A stretch of DNA of 64,000 nt from Bacteroidota bacterium (GCA_018267195.1 JAFDYY010000001.1:149719-213718), one strand, 5' to 3'. Shown: positions 26,744-37,440, counted from the first letter of the stretch. The notes: generated by a model not told the origin, from the letters alone. Program-made: numbers and translations.

Positions 26744-29098
26744 TTATTCTGAATAATAACCGTACCCGTTTTTCTTTTTGGAAGAGCCATAGCCGTACGA
26801 ATAACCGTAGCCATACCCGTAGCCATAGCCATACCCGGTTTTATACACGTCATTTAGCACCAAACTAATGCTCTTCAGTTTTCCCGACCGGTAAAATTCA
26901 TCTACATCTTTTAATAAAGCTTTCGGAGTATAATTCTGCCGCACGATAAAAACCGTATGATCGGCATACTTGGCCATTTCAAAGGCATCCGTTACGATGG
27001 CCAGCGGAGGGGTATCTATTATAATATAATCGTATTCGTTCAGCACCTCTTTCAGCAGTTTATCAAACCGGTCAGTCAGCAATAACTCAGAAGGGTTAGG
27101 CGGCACAGGCCCTCCGCTAATGATGTCCAGATTTTCTACGGAAGTATGTTGCAACACTTCCCGAAGTGTATTGAGGTTGCTCAGGTAATTACTGAGGCCT
27201 TTGTCGTTAGTAAGGTTAAAGTCGGTAAAAATTTTAGGCTTGCGCATATCGGCACCGATAATCAGTGTTTTGCGCCCCGACATGGCAAATACGGTAGCCA
27301 GGTTGATGGTAGAAAATGTTTTTCCTTCTCCACTGATGGAACTGGACACCACAAATATTTTTTTAATTTGATTGCCGGTAAAAAAATTGAGGTTAGAGCG
27401 TATGGCCCGGAACGACTCGGCCACCGATGATTTAGGCTGAAGGGTTACGGCCAGGTTATCTTTAGATGCGTGGTGTCCAATACCCCCGATAAAAGGAATG
27501 GCTGTAATTTTTTCAATGTCTTCTTTCGACTGGACTTTCTGATTAAAAAACTCGACTAAAACAAACCCCAGTGCCGGGATAACCAGCCCGATCAGCCAGC
27601 CGAAAAGGTAGTTTCTGCTGGTGTTGGGAGAAATGGCAACTCCCTGCATGGGCGGGTTTACACGCAAAATACTCGAGGTGTTAGAGGCTTTCGATATGCC
27701 CGCTTCCGACATTTTTTGCATCAGAAAAACATACAAGCCTTCCAGCAAAGAATAGTTGCGTTGAATAGAAATATATTGGCGTTGGGTAATGGGTAATTGA
27801 TTGGTCTGCTTTTCTAAGGCATTGAATTGTTGAGCCAGAATATCGCTTTTAAATTTATCGGTTACCCTCAAGGAATGTATTGATTCCAGTAAATTTCCTT
27901 TTATCTTATCTAACCGGCTGAGGCCTCCATGCACTAACGGGTTTTCGACCAAGCCTTTTTCTAAATACATTTTTAACTCTAACTGGATATCAATCATCTT
28001 ACCAACCAGAGAGGATAACACGCCATCCGTAACCCCCACAGACGAAGGCAATACTACCAGATCGAGATTTTTTCCTTGCCGGATATATTTTTCCAAATAA
28101 TCATAATAATTAGTCCGGATGATCTGCTCCATCTTCTGTTCATCCAGCTTATCGAGCTTCTCATATAACCGCTTCGCCTCGTCATCCAGTTTTTCTGTAC
28201 TATTAGAAATTTGAAATTGCTGCAACTTGTTTTCAAAAATATGGAGGGAGTCGGCAATCTCATTTAATTGTTTGCGAATAAAAATAATGCTTCGTTCGGC
28301 TGCCTGATTTTTTTTATCTAAATCGTATTGCTGGTATTTAGTAATAAGTCCGTTCATGAAATCAATTTCCTTCTGCGGGTTAGTGCCATTGACCGATAAG
28401 TTCAGTACCCCCGCTCCTTCTTCGGCCCAATCAGCCGTCACCCTACCAACATACGAGGAGGTTACGGCCAGCGGATCTAAAAAGGTTAAAATGAAAGGCA
28501 TGTTTTTGATTGATGTCACCTCTTGCCATCCGTTTTTCATAACCATAAAATGATGCCCCTGAAACTCCAGGCTGTCGTTAAACCGGAATATTTTTTCCTG
28601 AATAGGAGCTTCCCTGCTTTTTATGGAAAAGGTATTCTCATCCAGTACCTTAAACATTAACGATGCACCATACGAGCCGTTCTTTATCAACAGTTTTACT
28701 TTCACGGGCATACCGTATGTCTCGGTGGTTTTGATGTCGCCTTCATTAAAAAAAGCTACTTCAAAATTTAAGTCTTCAATTACTTCCTGAATTAACGGGT
28801 AAGAACGGATAATATAGGGTTCGTTCAGGTAATTCCGGTATGGATCAATCAGTGAGTTTTTGTATAATAAATCTGCCCCGCTGGCATCTTCTTTCTCGCG
28901 TATAATAACGGAAGCTGTAATGGGGTAAACCCGGTCGGCATACCGGTTTACTATAAAAGCATACGTAAGCGAGGCCGCTACCGAAAGCACAATCAGATAC
29001 CAGTAGCGCAAGGCCCGGTAGGCCATGCGTTTATAATCAAGAGTGGCCCCTTCCAGCGGATTTGTTTTAGTCGGAATACCCGATTGTGGTGTGTTCAT
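26744..29098 (-). CDS. wzc: Polysaccharide co-polymerase / tyrosine autokinase (Wzc-like)
   Basis: Inner-membrane protein of 784 residues controlling chain length and export. An N-terminal transmembrane segment (residues about 31-50), a large periplasmic coiled-coil domain, a second transmembrane segment near residue 505, then a cytoplasmic BY-kinase. The Walker A region reads SSISGEGKTFSTINLA near residue 590, followed by IGADMRKPK and IIIDTPP. The C-terminal tail is Tyr-Gly rich (GYGYGYGYGYSYGYG), the usual autophosphorylation cluster. Overlaps wza by 4 nt. Confidence 0.95.
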   Translation of the reverse strand: MNTPQSGIPTKTNPLEGATLDYKRMAYRALRYWYLIVLSVAASLTYAFIVNRYADRVYPITASVIIREKEDASGADLLYKNSLIDPYRNYLNEPYIIRSYPLIQEVIEDLNFEVAFFNEGDIKTTETYGMPVKVKLLIKNGSYGASLMFKVLDENTFSIKSREAPIQEKIFRFNDSLEFQGHHFMVMKNGWQEVTSIKNMPFILTFLDPLAVTSSYVGRVTADWAEEGAGVLNLSVNGTNPQKEIDFMNGLITKYQQYDLDKKNQAAERSIIFIRKQLNEIADSLHIFENKLQQFQISNSTEKLDDEAKRLYEKLDKLDEQKMEQIIRTNYYDYLEKYIRQGKNLDLVVLPSSVGVTDGVLSSLVGKMIDIQLELKMYLEKGLVENPLVHGGLSRLDKIKGNLLESIHSLRVTDKFKSDILAQQFNALEKQTNQLPITQRQYISIQRNYSLLEGLYVFLMQKMSEAGISKASNTSSILRVNPPMQGVAISPNTSRNYLFGWLIGLVIPALGFVLVEFFNQKVQSKEDIEKITAIPFIGGIGHHASKDNLAVTLQPKSSVAESFRAIRSNLNFFTGNQIKKIFVVSSSISGEGKTFSTINLATVFAMSGRKTLIIGADMRKPKIFTDFNLTNDKGLSNYLSNLNTLREVLQHTSVENLDIISGGPVPPNPSELLLTDRFDKLLKEVLNEYDYIIIDTPPLAIVTDAFEMAKYADHTVFIVRQNYTPKALLKDVDEFYRSGKLKSISLVLNDVYKTGYGYGYGYGYGYSYGYGSSKKKNGYGYYSE

Positions 29099-29895
29099 CT
29101 TCTGTTCAGGGTAATAACTAACAACAAAATAGAAACAGCCGAGAGCACCATGGCCAGGTTTTGGCTAAAGTACAAACGGTACGGACGTTGCTTCAATGGC
29201 GGAACGATGATCACATCATTTTGGTGCACATAGTAGTGGGGCGACTTAATAAAATCTTCACTGAGCAAATCCACATAATACACCTCCGCCTTATCGCTTT
29301 CTTGCCGGATAATTTTCACCCTGGAGCGATCGGCAAAGTCATTTAACCCACCGGCCAGCCCAATTGCCTCAGGTAAACTGACCCGGTTATTGTTGAGCGT
29401 GATGGAGCCTTCCTTTAACACTTCGCCCAAAATCGTGATGCGGTAGTTTAGCAATCTCACTTTTACTATGGGAGCCTCCAGATACGATTTAACAATTTTT
29501 TGAAGGGTATCTTGTGCCTGGAAAATGGTAAGCCCGGCCACCTTTACTTTGCCCACTACCGGAATGGGAATATCGCCATTTTCATCTACCAACTCGCCAA
29601 ACAAGAGCGCTCCGCCTACCATTCCGTTTCCCATCATGGTATTGCCTTGCGTTTGTTGGCCTAAAAAATCGAACTCTTTTTGAGTCAGGCTCTGATACCG
29701 TACCGAAATAATGTCGTTGGTTTGTATTTTATATTCGAAAGGCTGGAGTTGGTATATCCGTACAGCCGTATCGGCCGGGTGCCGGGTCAGGTCATTTTTT
29801 TGAAAAAGCAAATGTTTTCGGTTGGTAACACAGGCCGTTACAACGACCATTCCCATAAAAAACAACCCGATCTTTCGCATGAATAAAAATTTCAC
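29095..29895 (-). CDS. wza: Polysaccharide export outer-membrane lipoprotein (Wza-like)
   Basis: A 266-residue export lipoprotein. The signal sequence ends in a lipobox (VVVTAC; Cys near residue 22). The Poly_export domain starts YKIQTNDIISVRYQSLTQ and is followed by an SLBB-like domain around ITILGEVLKEGSITLNNN. A C-terminal transmembrane segment (MVLSAVSILLLVITL) is typical of the Bacteroidota form. Either Met1 or Met6 could be the start. It is the first gene of the leftward locus. Confidence 0.93.
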   Translation of the reverse strand: MKFLFMRKIGLFFMGMVVVTACVTNRKHLLFQKNDLTRHPADTAVRIYQLQPFEYKIQTNDIISVRYQSLTQKEFDFLGQQTQGNTMMGNGMVGGALLFGELVDENGDIPIPVVGKVKVAGLTIFQAQDTLQKIVKSYLEAPIVKVRLLNYRITILGEVLKEGSITLNNNRVSLPEAIGLAGGLNDFADRSRVKIIRQESDKAEVYYVDLLSEDFIKSPHYYVHQNDVIIVPPLKQRPYRLYFSQNLAMVLSAVSILLLVITLNRR

Positions 29896-29909
29896 TGTAA
29901 AATAGAATG

Positions 29910-29939
29910 CAAATTAGGAATAATTAAGCGACCTGTAAA
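29910..29939 (-). promoter_or_regulatory. Candidate promoter of the polysaccharide operon
   Basis: On the minus strand a TAATTTG element (29916-29910) lies 20 nt after a TTT (29939-29937), close to the Bacteroidota pattern TTG-N19/21-TAnnTTTG but with one spacer base fewer in the -7 box and no clear G at -33. It lies 15 nt before the wza start codon, in a 205-bp gap that holds no gene. Confidence 0.3.
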
Positions 29940-30100
29940 ATTTGAAAATAGTATTCATCCATTCCGGTCTATTTGTTTTTTTCTCACCCTCCGCATTCCC
30001 ATCTGCAATCAAACTTCGTTCTTTCTCCATGATCTATTTTCCAATACGGAGTTTGTCATTCGGCAAACTGGCCTTGTGGTTTCCTTACTTATTTCCACAC

Positions 30101-31693
30101 TTAATTTATTCTTACCACGCGAACGGTGCGGGTAAATGTGGGTTGAGAAATTTTAGCAAAATATACTCCGGCTGCTACCTGCGAAAGATCAATGGCATAC
30201 GGATTGTTTTGCCAGGAAAGGGTATCACTCCACTCTAAAATCATTTTTCCATTGGCATCATATAAACTAAAATTAAAGCGACTGTTGTCGGGATTTTTAA
30301 ATACAATTTTTATTTCCTGACTCGTGGGGTTCGGATATACCTGAAAGGCATCATCGAATGACGTAAACGTCATCGCTTTTAAAAAATTAGGAATACCGTA
30401 ACCTAATTGATTGTTGGGCGTTTCAGCCAGCGATGCAGAGTTAATGATCCGCGAACAAATTTCTTTTGCCGAGGCATTGGGCAAGGCTTGCCGCAACCCG
30501 ATAACCAGCGAAGCAATTAAGGGCGTAGAAAACGAAGTGCCATACTGCCCTATCAACACACCGGAAGAGTTAATTACAGAAGTTCCGCTGCCCATGGCCG
30601 CTACATCAGGTTTAATGCGTCCATCAGCCGTAGGCCCCACCAAACTGAAATTACTCCACAGCCCATTGCCATCTACCGATGCGCACGCCAAAATGCCTGC
30701 CGCATCAGCCGGAAAAAGAATGTTAGGCCACGTGCTGTCGTACCAGTTGCCGGCTGCGTTTACCACGAGTATGCCGCGCACAGCCGCAGCGTGTGCTGCC
30801 CGCGATATTACCGAAGTGTGGCCGTTCAAATCGGCCAGCGTATAGTTCATAGACGGATCATCAAACGTGCTGTACCCCAGTGAAGAGCTGATCACCTCTA
30901 CCCCGATGCTGTCGGCCCGCTCGGCTGCAAATAGCCAGTTGTATTCTTCTACCCGGTATTCGCTCGTTACATCTTCTGTTTCGTAAAGGTAAAAATTGGC
31001 CTTGCCGGCTCCTCCCATATAACTTCCCAAAATAGTTCCGGCTATTACCGACAATACTTCTTCTCCATGGGAATTATCCGAATACACATCGGTTGTATTT
31101 TTTACGAAATTAAATGCTTCTTTCAATCGGCTATCGGTATATATTTTTTGAAATGCCGTCATGGTATTGACCCCGGTAAAGCCGCCATCCAATACGGCTA
31201 CATCAATGCCCTCGCCCTGATAGCCTTGCTGCTGCATCTGATCTACCCCGATCATCAGAAGTTGTTGCGGATACAGAGCCGAACTAAGTTGCGATGTCTT
31301 CTCTAATTTCTGTTTTGTTTGTGTACGCGCATTGAGCTTGGTACCCGGAGCCACCAGCTCTACTGAAATAACAAACGGTAAATTAGCTACCACCGAAGCA
31401 ATGGAAACCGTTGTCTGTATCAACACGCCATTCAACCAACGCGAAGAATAAAACACCGATGCTCCCGTGGCCTTCACCTGATTTACATACGTTGCATTAA
31501 CCGGAAAATCTTCAGCCGAAAGAGAAAAATTTTCTTTTCCTCTCCGGTCAATACTTTTTTGAGAAAGAAACTGCAAAGGGGCGCTTGCCGAATAAACTGA
31601 ATTTGCCTTGTCTTTAAAGTGAACAAAATACCGGTTTACCTGGGCATTGACTGAAAACGGCAAGAGTAAAAGCAACCATCTACTGATGCCCAT
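30101..31693 (-). CDS. Secreted S8 (subtilisin-like) serine peptidase with T9SS sorting domain
   Basis: A 530-residue exported protease. Signal peptide (WLLLLLPFSVNAQ), propeptide region, then a subtilase domain with the triad Asp169 (VAVLDGG), His209 (NSHGEE) and Ser387 (GTSFSTP), plus the oxyanion Asn in NAAGN. The last ~80 residues form a Por secretion/T9SS type A domain: FQVYPNPTSQEIKIVF, then LYDANGKMILEW and GVYFAKI. It is therefore predicted to be exported by type IX secretion and anchored at or released from the cell surface. It overlaps the upstream lipoprotein gene by 14 nt. Confidence 0.93.
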   Translation of the reverse strand: MGISRWLLLLLPFSVNAQVNRYFVHFKDKANSVYSASAPLQFLSQKSIDRRGKENFSLSAEDFPVNATYVNQVKATGASVFYSSRWLNGVLIQTTVSIASVVANLPFVISVELVAPGTKLNARTQTKQKLEKTSQLSSALYPQQLLMIGVDQMQQQGYQGEGIDVAVLDGGFTGVNTMTAFQKIYTDSRLKEAFNFVKNTTDVYSDNSHGEEVLSVIAGTILGSYMGGAGKANFYLYETEDVTSEYRVEEYNWLFAAERADSIGVEVISSSLGYSTFDDPSMNYTLADLNGHTSVISRAAHAAAVRGILVVNAAGNWYDSTWPNILFPADAAGILACASVDGNGLWSNFSLVGPTADGRIKPDVAAMGSGTSVINSSGVLIGQYGTSFSTPLIASLVIGLRQALPNASAKEICSRIINSASLAETPNNQLGYGIPNFLKAMTFTSFDDAFQVYPNPTSQEIKIVFKNPDNSRFNFSLYDANGKMILEWSDTLSWQNNPYAIDLSQVAAGVYFAKISQPTFTRTVRVVRIN

Positions 31694-32384
31694 ATCGCAA
31701 CAAAGTTTGCCGATAATAGAAACCGTTCTTAATTATTTTAGCACCAAAACAATTTCCATCTGTTAAATAGTTAAATACAGACAACTCTTTATAGACCAAA
31801 CCTGCGGGGGGCGCATACACCTCTACTTCCACATCTTTAGTAACCAGGTTCTGCACATTGCTTTGACTCACCGTTAAACTGATGGCAAATTTTTTTCCGT
31901 TTGGCATCGTAAAGGGCACATTGTGGCTAATCAATTTATAATTGGCAGCCCCCAGGTTATTATATAGGTTTCCATTCCAGGTGGTGCTGTCTTTTAGCGG
32001 AAAAATAATTTTTACATACGAAATATTCCCTTCATTTATTACTACTTGGTTGGCCGTTACCCGGGCCGACCAGACATCTAAGTTTATCCAGGCCAGTGTG
32101 GTGTCGGGGGTGGTAAACCGTTGTATCACATACGTAAAACCACCTTCAGCATTTTTAGACGAATCGGTTACCAGTGTTTTTAAAAAATAAATGCGGGTGG
32201 TGTCGTTGGCCTGAGCGGTACAAGCCAACTGGTTGTAGGATGTACTCGTTACCTGATAGATGCGGTAATCGCCCACCTGTAACGGGTAGTAGCTTTGCGG
32301 GTTGGGCAAGAGCATCTCCGAATGAGAGCATCTCCCGGTTAAAATAACCAATCCAAAAAAAAACAGGAAATTTTTTAACCTCAT
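31680..32384 (-). CDS. Hypothetical lipoprotein
   Basis: Not recognised as a named family. 234 residues with a signal sequence ending in a lipobox-like LTGRC (Cys19). The mature part is predicted mostly beta (YYPLQVGDYRIYQVTS, TWNGNLYNNLG, KLISHNVPF). A Shine-Dalgarno-like GGAGG precedes the ATG. It is cotranscribed with the S8 peptidase and may work with it at the outer membrane; no function can be assigned. Confidence 0.8.
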   Translation of the reverse strand: MRLKNFLFFFGLVILTGRCSHSEMLLPNPQSYYPLQVGDYRIYQVTSTSYNQLACTAQANDTTRIYFLKTLVTDSSKNAEGGFTYVIQRFTTPDTTLAWINLDVWSARVTANQVVINEGNISYVKIIFPLKDSTTWNGNLYNNLGAANYKLISHNVPFTMPNGKKFAISLTVSQSNVQNLVTKDVEVEVYAPPAGLVYKELSVFNYLTDGNCFGAKIIKNGFYYRQTLLRYGHQ

Positions 32385-32421
32385 AACGATCCTCCAATCA
32401 AAAAAATAATTTAGCCAACAT

Positions 32422-32429
32422 CAAAGTTA
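32422..32429 (-). promoter_or_regulatory. Candidate -7 promoter element for the lipoprotein/S8 peptidase pair
   Basis: A perfect TAACTTTG (TAnnTTTG) on the minus strand, 38 nt before the lipoprotein ATG. No TTG is found 19-21 nt upstream of it, so the assignment rests on the -7 element alone. Confidence 0.4.
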
Positions 32430-32454
32430 TTTTTTTCTTTTCAATATTTGAGGC

Positions 32455-33015
32455 ATGTTAAAAACAAAAGTAAAAGTAAGTAACATTACCAACCTGAGCG
32501 AAGCCCGGTATTGTGCCGGCATGGGGGTAGATTATTTATCCTTTCCGGTGCCCCTGGTTTCGCTTGAAGTCTATCGCGAAATCGCCTCGTGGGTAACCGG
32601 TCCTCAATTTGGTATTGAAATAGATGCCGACCATATTCCGTTGCTAAACGATTATCCTTTTGATTTTATTGAAATAGCCTCCTCCGATATTTTATCTGTG
32701 CCGTTCACTTCAGAAAAATTTATCAGGATTCAGACGAAAGACTGGCCACAACAAAGAGCGGCCATCCGGCATTTAAAAAATACGAACGTAATCGTTGAAC
32801 TGGCTGTCTCCTCCCCGGATGAGGCTACAATTCAATTCATTAAAAATGTAGCCACCGAATTTAATATCTTCATCAAGATAGAAAACAATGCTTGGCTCAG
32901 TACGCTGTTGCAACTGCCGGTGGCCGGCTTCAGTCTGGAAGGAAATCACGAATCGAAACCGGGGCTAAAAGAATATCCGCTTTCAGAAATTTTGGAACAA
33001 TTAGATGTAGATTAG
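32455..33015 (+). CDS. TrpF-like (phosphoribosylanthranilate isomerase fold) protein, probably non-catalytic
   Basis: A 186-residue protein that starts like TrpF (KVKVSNITNLSEARYCAGMG, compare KICGIT in the enzyme) and ends with a phosphate-site-like segment (FSLEGNHESKPGLKEYPL). The catalytic Cys of the KICG motif is replaced by Ser. The protein is a little shorter than TrpF (about 200 residues). It is not near other trp genes. It may be a degenerate paralogue with another role; the enzyme activity is doubtful. Confidence 0.7.
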   Translation: MLKTKVKVSNITNLSEARYCAGMGVDYLSFPVPLVSLEVYREIASWVTGPQFGIEIDADHIPLLNDYPFDFIEIASSDILSVPFTSEKFIRIQTKDWPQQRAAIRHLKNTNVIVELAVSSPDEATIQFIKNVATEFNIFIKIENNAWLSTLLQLPVAGFSLEGNHESKPGLKEYPLSEILEQLDVD

Positions 33016-33088
33016 CTGTCTTTCAAAATTTAAATCCAATTGGGCAGATGATGCATCCCTCATGCATAACCTAGGTTAAAATTTATAG

Positions 33089-33781
33089 TCAGTCATTCTC
33101 ATTCAACCAATTCCGTTTTACCATCTCTAAACCGATGCTCGCCTTTTCGGCCACAAAGTGCAGATTGGGAATAGGTAAAATTTCCGGTTTCTTCGGATCT
33201 ACAATATATTTAACAGCGTCCTCCGGTACATAATCAATAAGGCCGGCCGCGGGGTAAACTACCAAAGATGTGCCCACTACCAAAAAAATAGCAGCCTGCG
33301 CAGCGGTTCGGGCAGCTACCTCCATCATCGGCACCATTTCGCCAAACCAAACTATATTCGGGCGAAGTTGTGAGCCGCGCTCACAGCAGTCGCCCATGTT
33401 TAGCTCCTCTCCTTCTATTTTATAAATAAGTGAAGGGTCTATTGTGCTTCTCGATTCAAACAAACTACCGTGAAGGTGAATGACCTTCTTCGAGCCGGCC
33501 CGTTCGTGCAAATCATCTACATTTTGTGTTAGGATGGTTACTTCAAAGTGCTGTTGAAGCTCCGACAGAATCTCGTGTGCCCGGTTGGGCTTTGCGTGCC
33601 GGGCGGCTTTTCTGCGTTGATTATAAAACGTAAGAACACGTTCCGGATTTTTCTGCCAGGCTTCGGGGGTGGCCACATCTTCCACTTTGTGTCCTTCCCA
33701 CAAACCACCGGCATCGCGAAAGGTAGCCAGCCCGCTTTCGGCCGAAATACCGGCCCCGGTTAATACCACCAATTTTTTCAC
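33089..33781 (-). CDS. cobB: Sir2-family NAD-dependent protein deacylase (CobB-like)
   Basis: A 230-residue sirtuin that removes acyl groups from lysines using NAD. NAD-binding GAGISAESGLATFRD (residues 10-23), TQNVDDLHERAG (85-96), catalytic His104 in IHLHGS, and VVGTSLVVYPAAG. Tyr53 and Arg56 (FYNQR) correspond to the Tyr-x-x-Arg pair of class III sirtuins that accept succinyl or malonyl lysine. The zinc-ribbon CxxC pairs are not preserved; only a CC remains at GDCCERG. It lies 18 bp after the S9 peptidase gene. Confidence 0.92.
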   Translation of the reverse strand: MKKLVVLTGAGISAESGLATFRDAGGLWEGHKVEDVATPEAWQKNPERVLTFYNQRRKAARHAKPNRAHEILSELQQHFEVTILTQNVDDLHERAGSKKVIHLHGSLFESRSTIDPSLIYKIEGEELNMGDCCERGSQLRPNIVWFGEMVPMMEVAARTAAQAAIFLVVGTSLVVYPAAGLIDYVPEDAVKYIVDPKKPEILPIPNLHFVAEKASIGLEMVKRNWLNEND

Positions 33782-33799
33782 AACCGGTTCAACTGTATT

Positions 33800-35842
33800 T
33801 TACTTCAGCTTCCGGTCAAAAAAATCTTTTGCACTATTAAACACCCGTAACCAGGTTTCATGTTTTAAAAATCCGTGTACTTCATCCGGAAAAACAATAA
33901 CTTCTACGGGTATATTTTTTTCGCGCAGTTTGGTGGCCAGATCGGTGGTTTGTTGAAACTGCACATTGCGGTCGTCATCGCCATGTATAAACAATACCGG
34001 AGCTACCCACTTAGAAAGATCGGCTACAGGCGATGAGTTGAAGGCCACTTCCATTTCCTTTTTGGTTAGCCCCCAACTGTTTGTGGCATCTTGCGCATCA
34101 AACGACCAATCGTGCACACCATGAAGGTCTACCCCGGCTTTAAAAAATTCGGGGTTACGTGCCAGCCCCATCGCGGTAAGATAACCTCCGTACGAGCCGC
34201 CCCATAACCCAATCTTGGCGGCCTCCACTTCGGGAAGCGCCTGCAAAAATTTAGCTGCTGCTACTACGTCCTGATACTCGCTGGCTCCGCGCGGTCCCTG
34301 GTTTTTTGCCAACCTGAAATTTTTTCCATACCCGATGCCATCCCGGTAATTGACCGATACCACCGCATACCCTGAGGCAGCTAAAAATTGATTGAACGAA
34401 TAATCTCCGCTGTAGTAATCCATATAATGAAAGCCCAGCAGCATCTGTCGCTCGGGGCCACCGTGCATGTACACAATGCCGGGCCTCTTACCCGAAATTT
34501 TACGGTCTATAAAAAGCTGGCCATGAATAGTGGTTCCATCAGCCGCTTTAAAAATTACCTGCTCCGGTTTAATAAATGAAGTTGCTGAATACAACGGGGC
34601 TTTAACCATAACATTCAGCACCACAAAGGCTTTTTTTAATTCATCTACTTTGGCCAGCGCCATGGGTTGGTTAGTAGTCGTTCGGAAGCAGTATAGCTGC
34701 GTCCCTCCAAACGCGGGATACATTTCAATGCCATCGCCCGAAGTAACAGGCACCGGGTTGCCGGTGGTAACACTCGATTTCCAAATATGCCTCCGGTCTG
34801 TGTCATCTTTGTTTCCATCAAAGTAAATGTTTTGACCGGTGGCATCAAGTACTATATTTTCCACTTCACTGTTATCCCCGGGGGTAATGTCTTTTATGTC
34901 GGTGCCATCGGGGTTCATAGAGAAAACATGATTCCAGCCAATATGCTCCGAATAAAAAAGGATACGATTGGTGGCCGTCCAGAGTAATGGCTTTTCGCGG
35001 TCTTGTGCAAAGCCGCCATCGTCTGCCGGAGACGACCAGATCATTTTTGCGTGAAGCGATTCGGCATCGGCCACCCAAACCGAAAATTTCATACCGGATA
35101 TATAATTTTTGATTTCATTAATTTTTGTTCCGGCTGTACGAAGGAAGGCAATACTTTTCCCATCGGGCGACCAAACCGGAAAATTGTCGCTGGATATGTC
35201 GGGCGATACCCATCTGATTTTTTTGGTGACTGAATTATAAATTCCGCTAAATGCATGATCGCCCCGGTCGCTGGTAAAAAGAATTTCAAGACCGTTAGGT
35301 GAAAATTTTGGATTGTAGTTATGGCCGCGAGCACGAAAGAGCAATTTGGGCACGGCATTAATGTCGAGGTTGGTTTCGTATATCTGGCCGTCTTTGGCAA
35401 ACAGGATTTTTAATCCATCGGGGGAAAACAAAGGACTGCTGCCGGAGGTGATTTTGGAAGGAACATTTTTGGAGGACAGGTCTTTAAAATAAATAGCCTG
35501 CTCTGCGCCTTCGGCCAGGCTGGCCGGATTGGGATGTTCGCCTCGAATATTGGCCGACCCGCCACGAACAAAAATAAGTTTGGTGCCGTTGGGCGAAAAC
35601 GCAAGCTGTGAAATTTCCTGTCCGTCATCTTGCTCGTAGTTTGTGATAACACGGGGCAACTCATTTCCGGTTTTTAGCAAAATGTTTCGCTTACCCTGAT
35701 CGTTAATAACCCACGCTACATTTTTGCCATCGGCCGTAGCCGCAAACTCCGATTCAAACGGATGGCTAAAAAAGCGTTCGAGGCCCTGAGCAAAAACAGA
35801 TTGGCTGGCAGCCACCCAAAACAGAAATACTAATTTTTTCAT
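33800..35842 (-). CDS. Secreted S9 family serine peptidase (prolyl oligopeptidase family)
   Basis: Start at the ATG at 35842, which gives a signal peptide (MKKLVFLFWVAASQSVFAQ) and 680 residues; the frame extends 12 codons further but without a signal. N-terminal two-thirds: TolB/WD40-like beta-propeller repeats (FSPNGTKLIF, FSPDGLKILF, WSPDGKSIAFL). C-terminal alpha/beta-hydrolase: nucleophile Ser in GLWGGSYGGYL, Asp in HGDDDRNV, His in EVHGFLK. Probably a periplasmic or exported peptidase acting on short peptides. Cotranscribed with the sirtuin downstream. Confidence 0.93.
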   Translation of the reverse strand: MKKLVFLFWVAASQSVFAQGLERFFSHPFESEFAATADGKNVAWVINDQGKRNILLKTGNELPRVITNYEQDDGQEISQLAFSPNGTKLIFVRGGSANIRGEHPNPASLAEGAEQAIYFKDLSSKNVPSKITSGSSPLFSPDGLKILFAKDGQIYETNLDINAVPKLLFRARGHNYNPKFSPNGLEILFTSDRGDHAFSGIYNSVTKKIRWVSPDISSDNFPVWSPDGKSIAFLRTAGTKINEIKNYISGMKFSVWVADAESLHAKMIWSSPADDGGFAQDREKPLLWTATNRILFYSEHIGWNHVFSMNPDGTDIKDITPGDNSEVENIVLDATGQNIYFDGNKDDTDRRHIWKSSVTTGNPVPVTSGDGIEMYPAFGGTQLYCFRTTTNQPMALAKVDELKKAFVVLNVMVKAPLYSATSFIKPEQVIFKAADGTTIHGQLFIDRKISGKRPGIVYMHGGPERQMLLGFHYMDYYSGDYSFNQFLAASGYAVVSVNYRDGIGYGKNFRLAKNQGPRGASEYQDVVAAAKFLQALPEVEAAKIGLWGGSYGGYLTAMGLARNPEFFKAGVDLHGVHDWSFDAQDATNSWGLTKKEMEVAFNSSPVADLSKWVAPVLFIHGDDDRNVQFQQTTDLATKLREKNIPVEVIVFPDEVHGFLKHETWLRVFNSAKDFFDRKLK

Positions 35843-35894
35843 CGGTTGATTTTTTTGATGGATGAGAAACGAGAACAAGCTATCGCTTATGTAG

Positions 35895-35925
35895 CAAATC
35901 TAACTTTTGTTTTCCCAAGTTTCAA
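35895..35925 (-). promoter_or_regulatory. Promoter of the S9 peptidase gene
   Basis: On the minus strand TTG (35925-35923), a 20-nt spacer and TAGATTTG (35902-35895) match the Bacteroidota sigma-A consensus fully. Transcription should start near 35888, about 45 nt before the ATG at 35842, which also supports that start. Confidence 0.65.
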
Positions 35926-35954
35926 CCGGGGTCAATACGAAAAAATATGTCCGG

Positions 35955-37400
<1,446 letters not shown>

Positions 37401-37406
37401 CTATGG

Positions 37407-37423
37407 ATGATGATCTTCATCAT
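37407..37423. promoter_or_regulatory. Perfect inverted repeat between the divergent lyase genes
   Basis: ATGATGA-tct-TCATCAT, a 17-bp palindrome in the 107-bp gap between the tyrosine phenol-lyase and tryptophanase starts. It sits about 18 nt upstream of the candidate -7 element for the tryptophanase gene, a position fit for an operator serving both genes. The regulator is unknown. Confidence 0.4.
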
Positions 37424-37440
37424 GTTTATCGTGCAAATAA

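Noticed and set aside
26755..26845. A short tandem repeat in DNA near the end of wzc
   Set aside because: It is the coding sequence of the Tyr-Gly tail, typical of BY-kinases, rather than an independent repeat element.
29942..30238. A 98-codon rightward open frame in the gap before wza
   Set aside because: Half of it lies antisense to the T9SS domain of the S8 peptidase, and the rest is low-complexity Phe/Ser-rich; no start signal.
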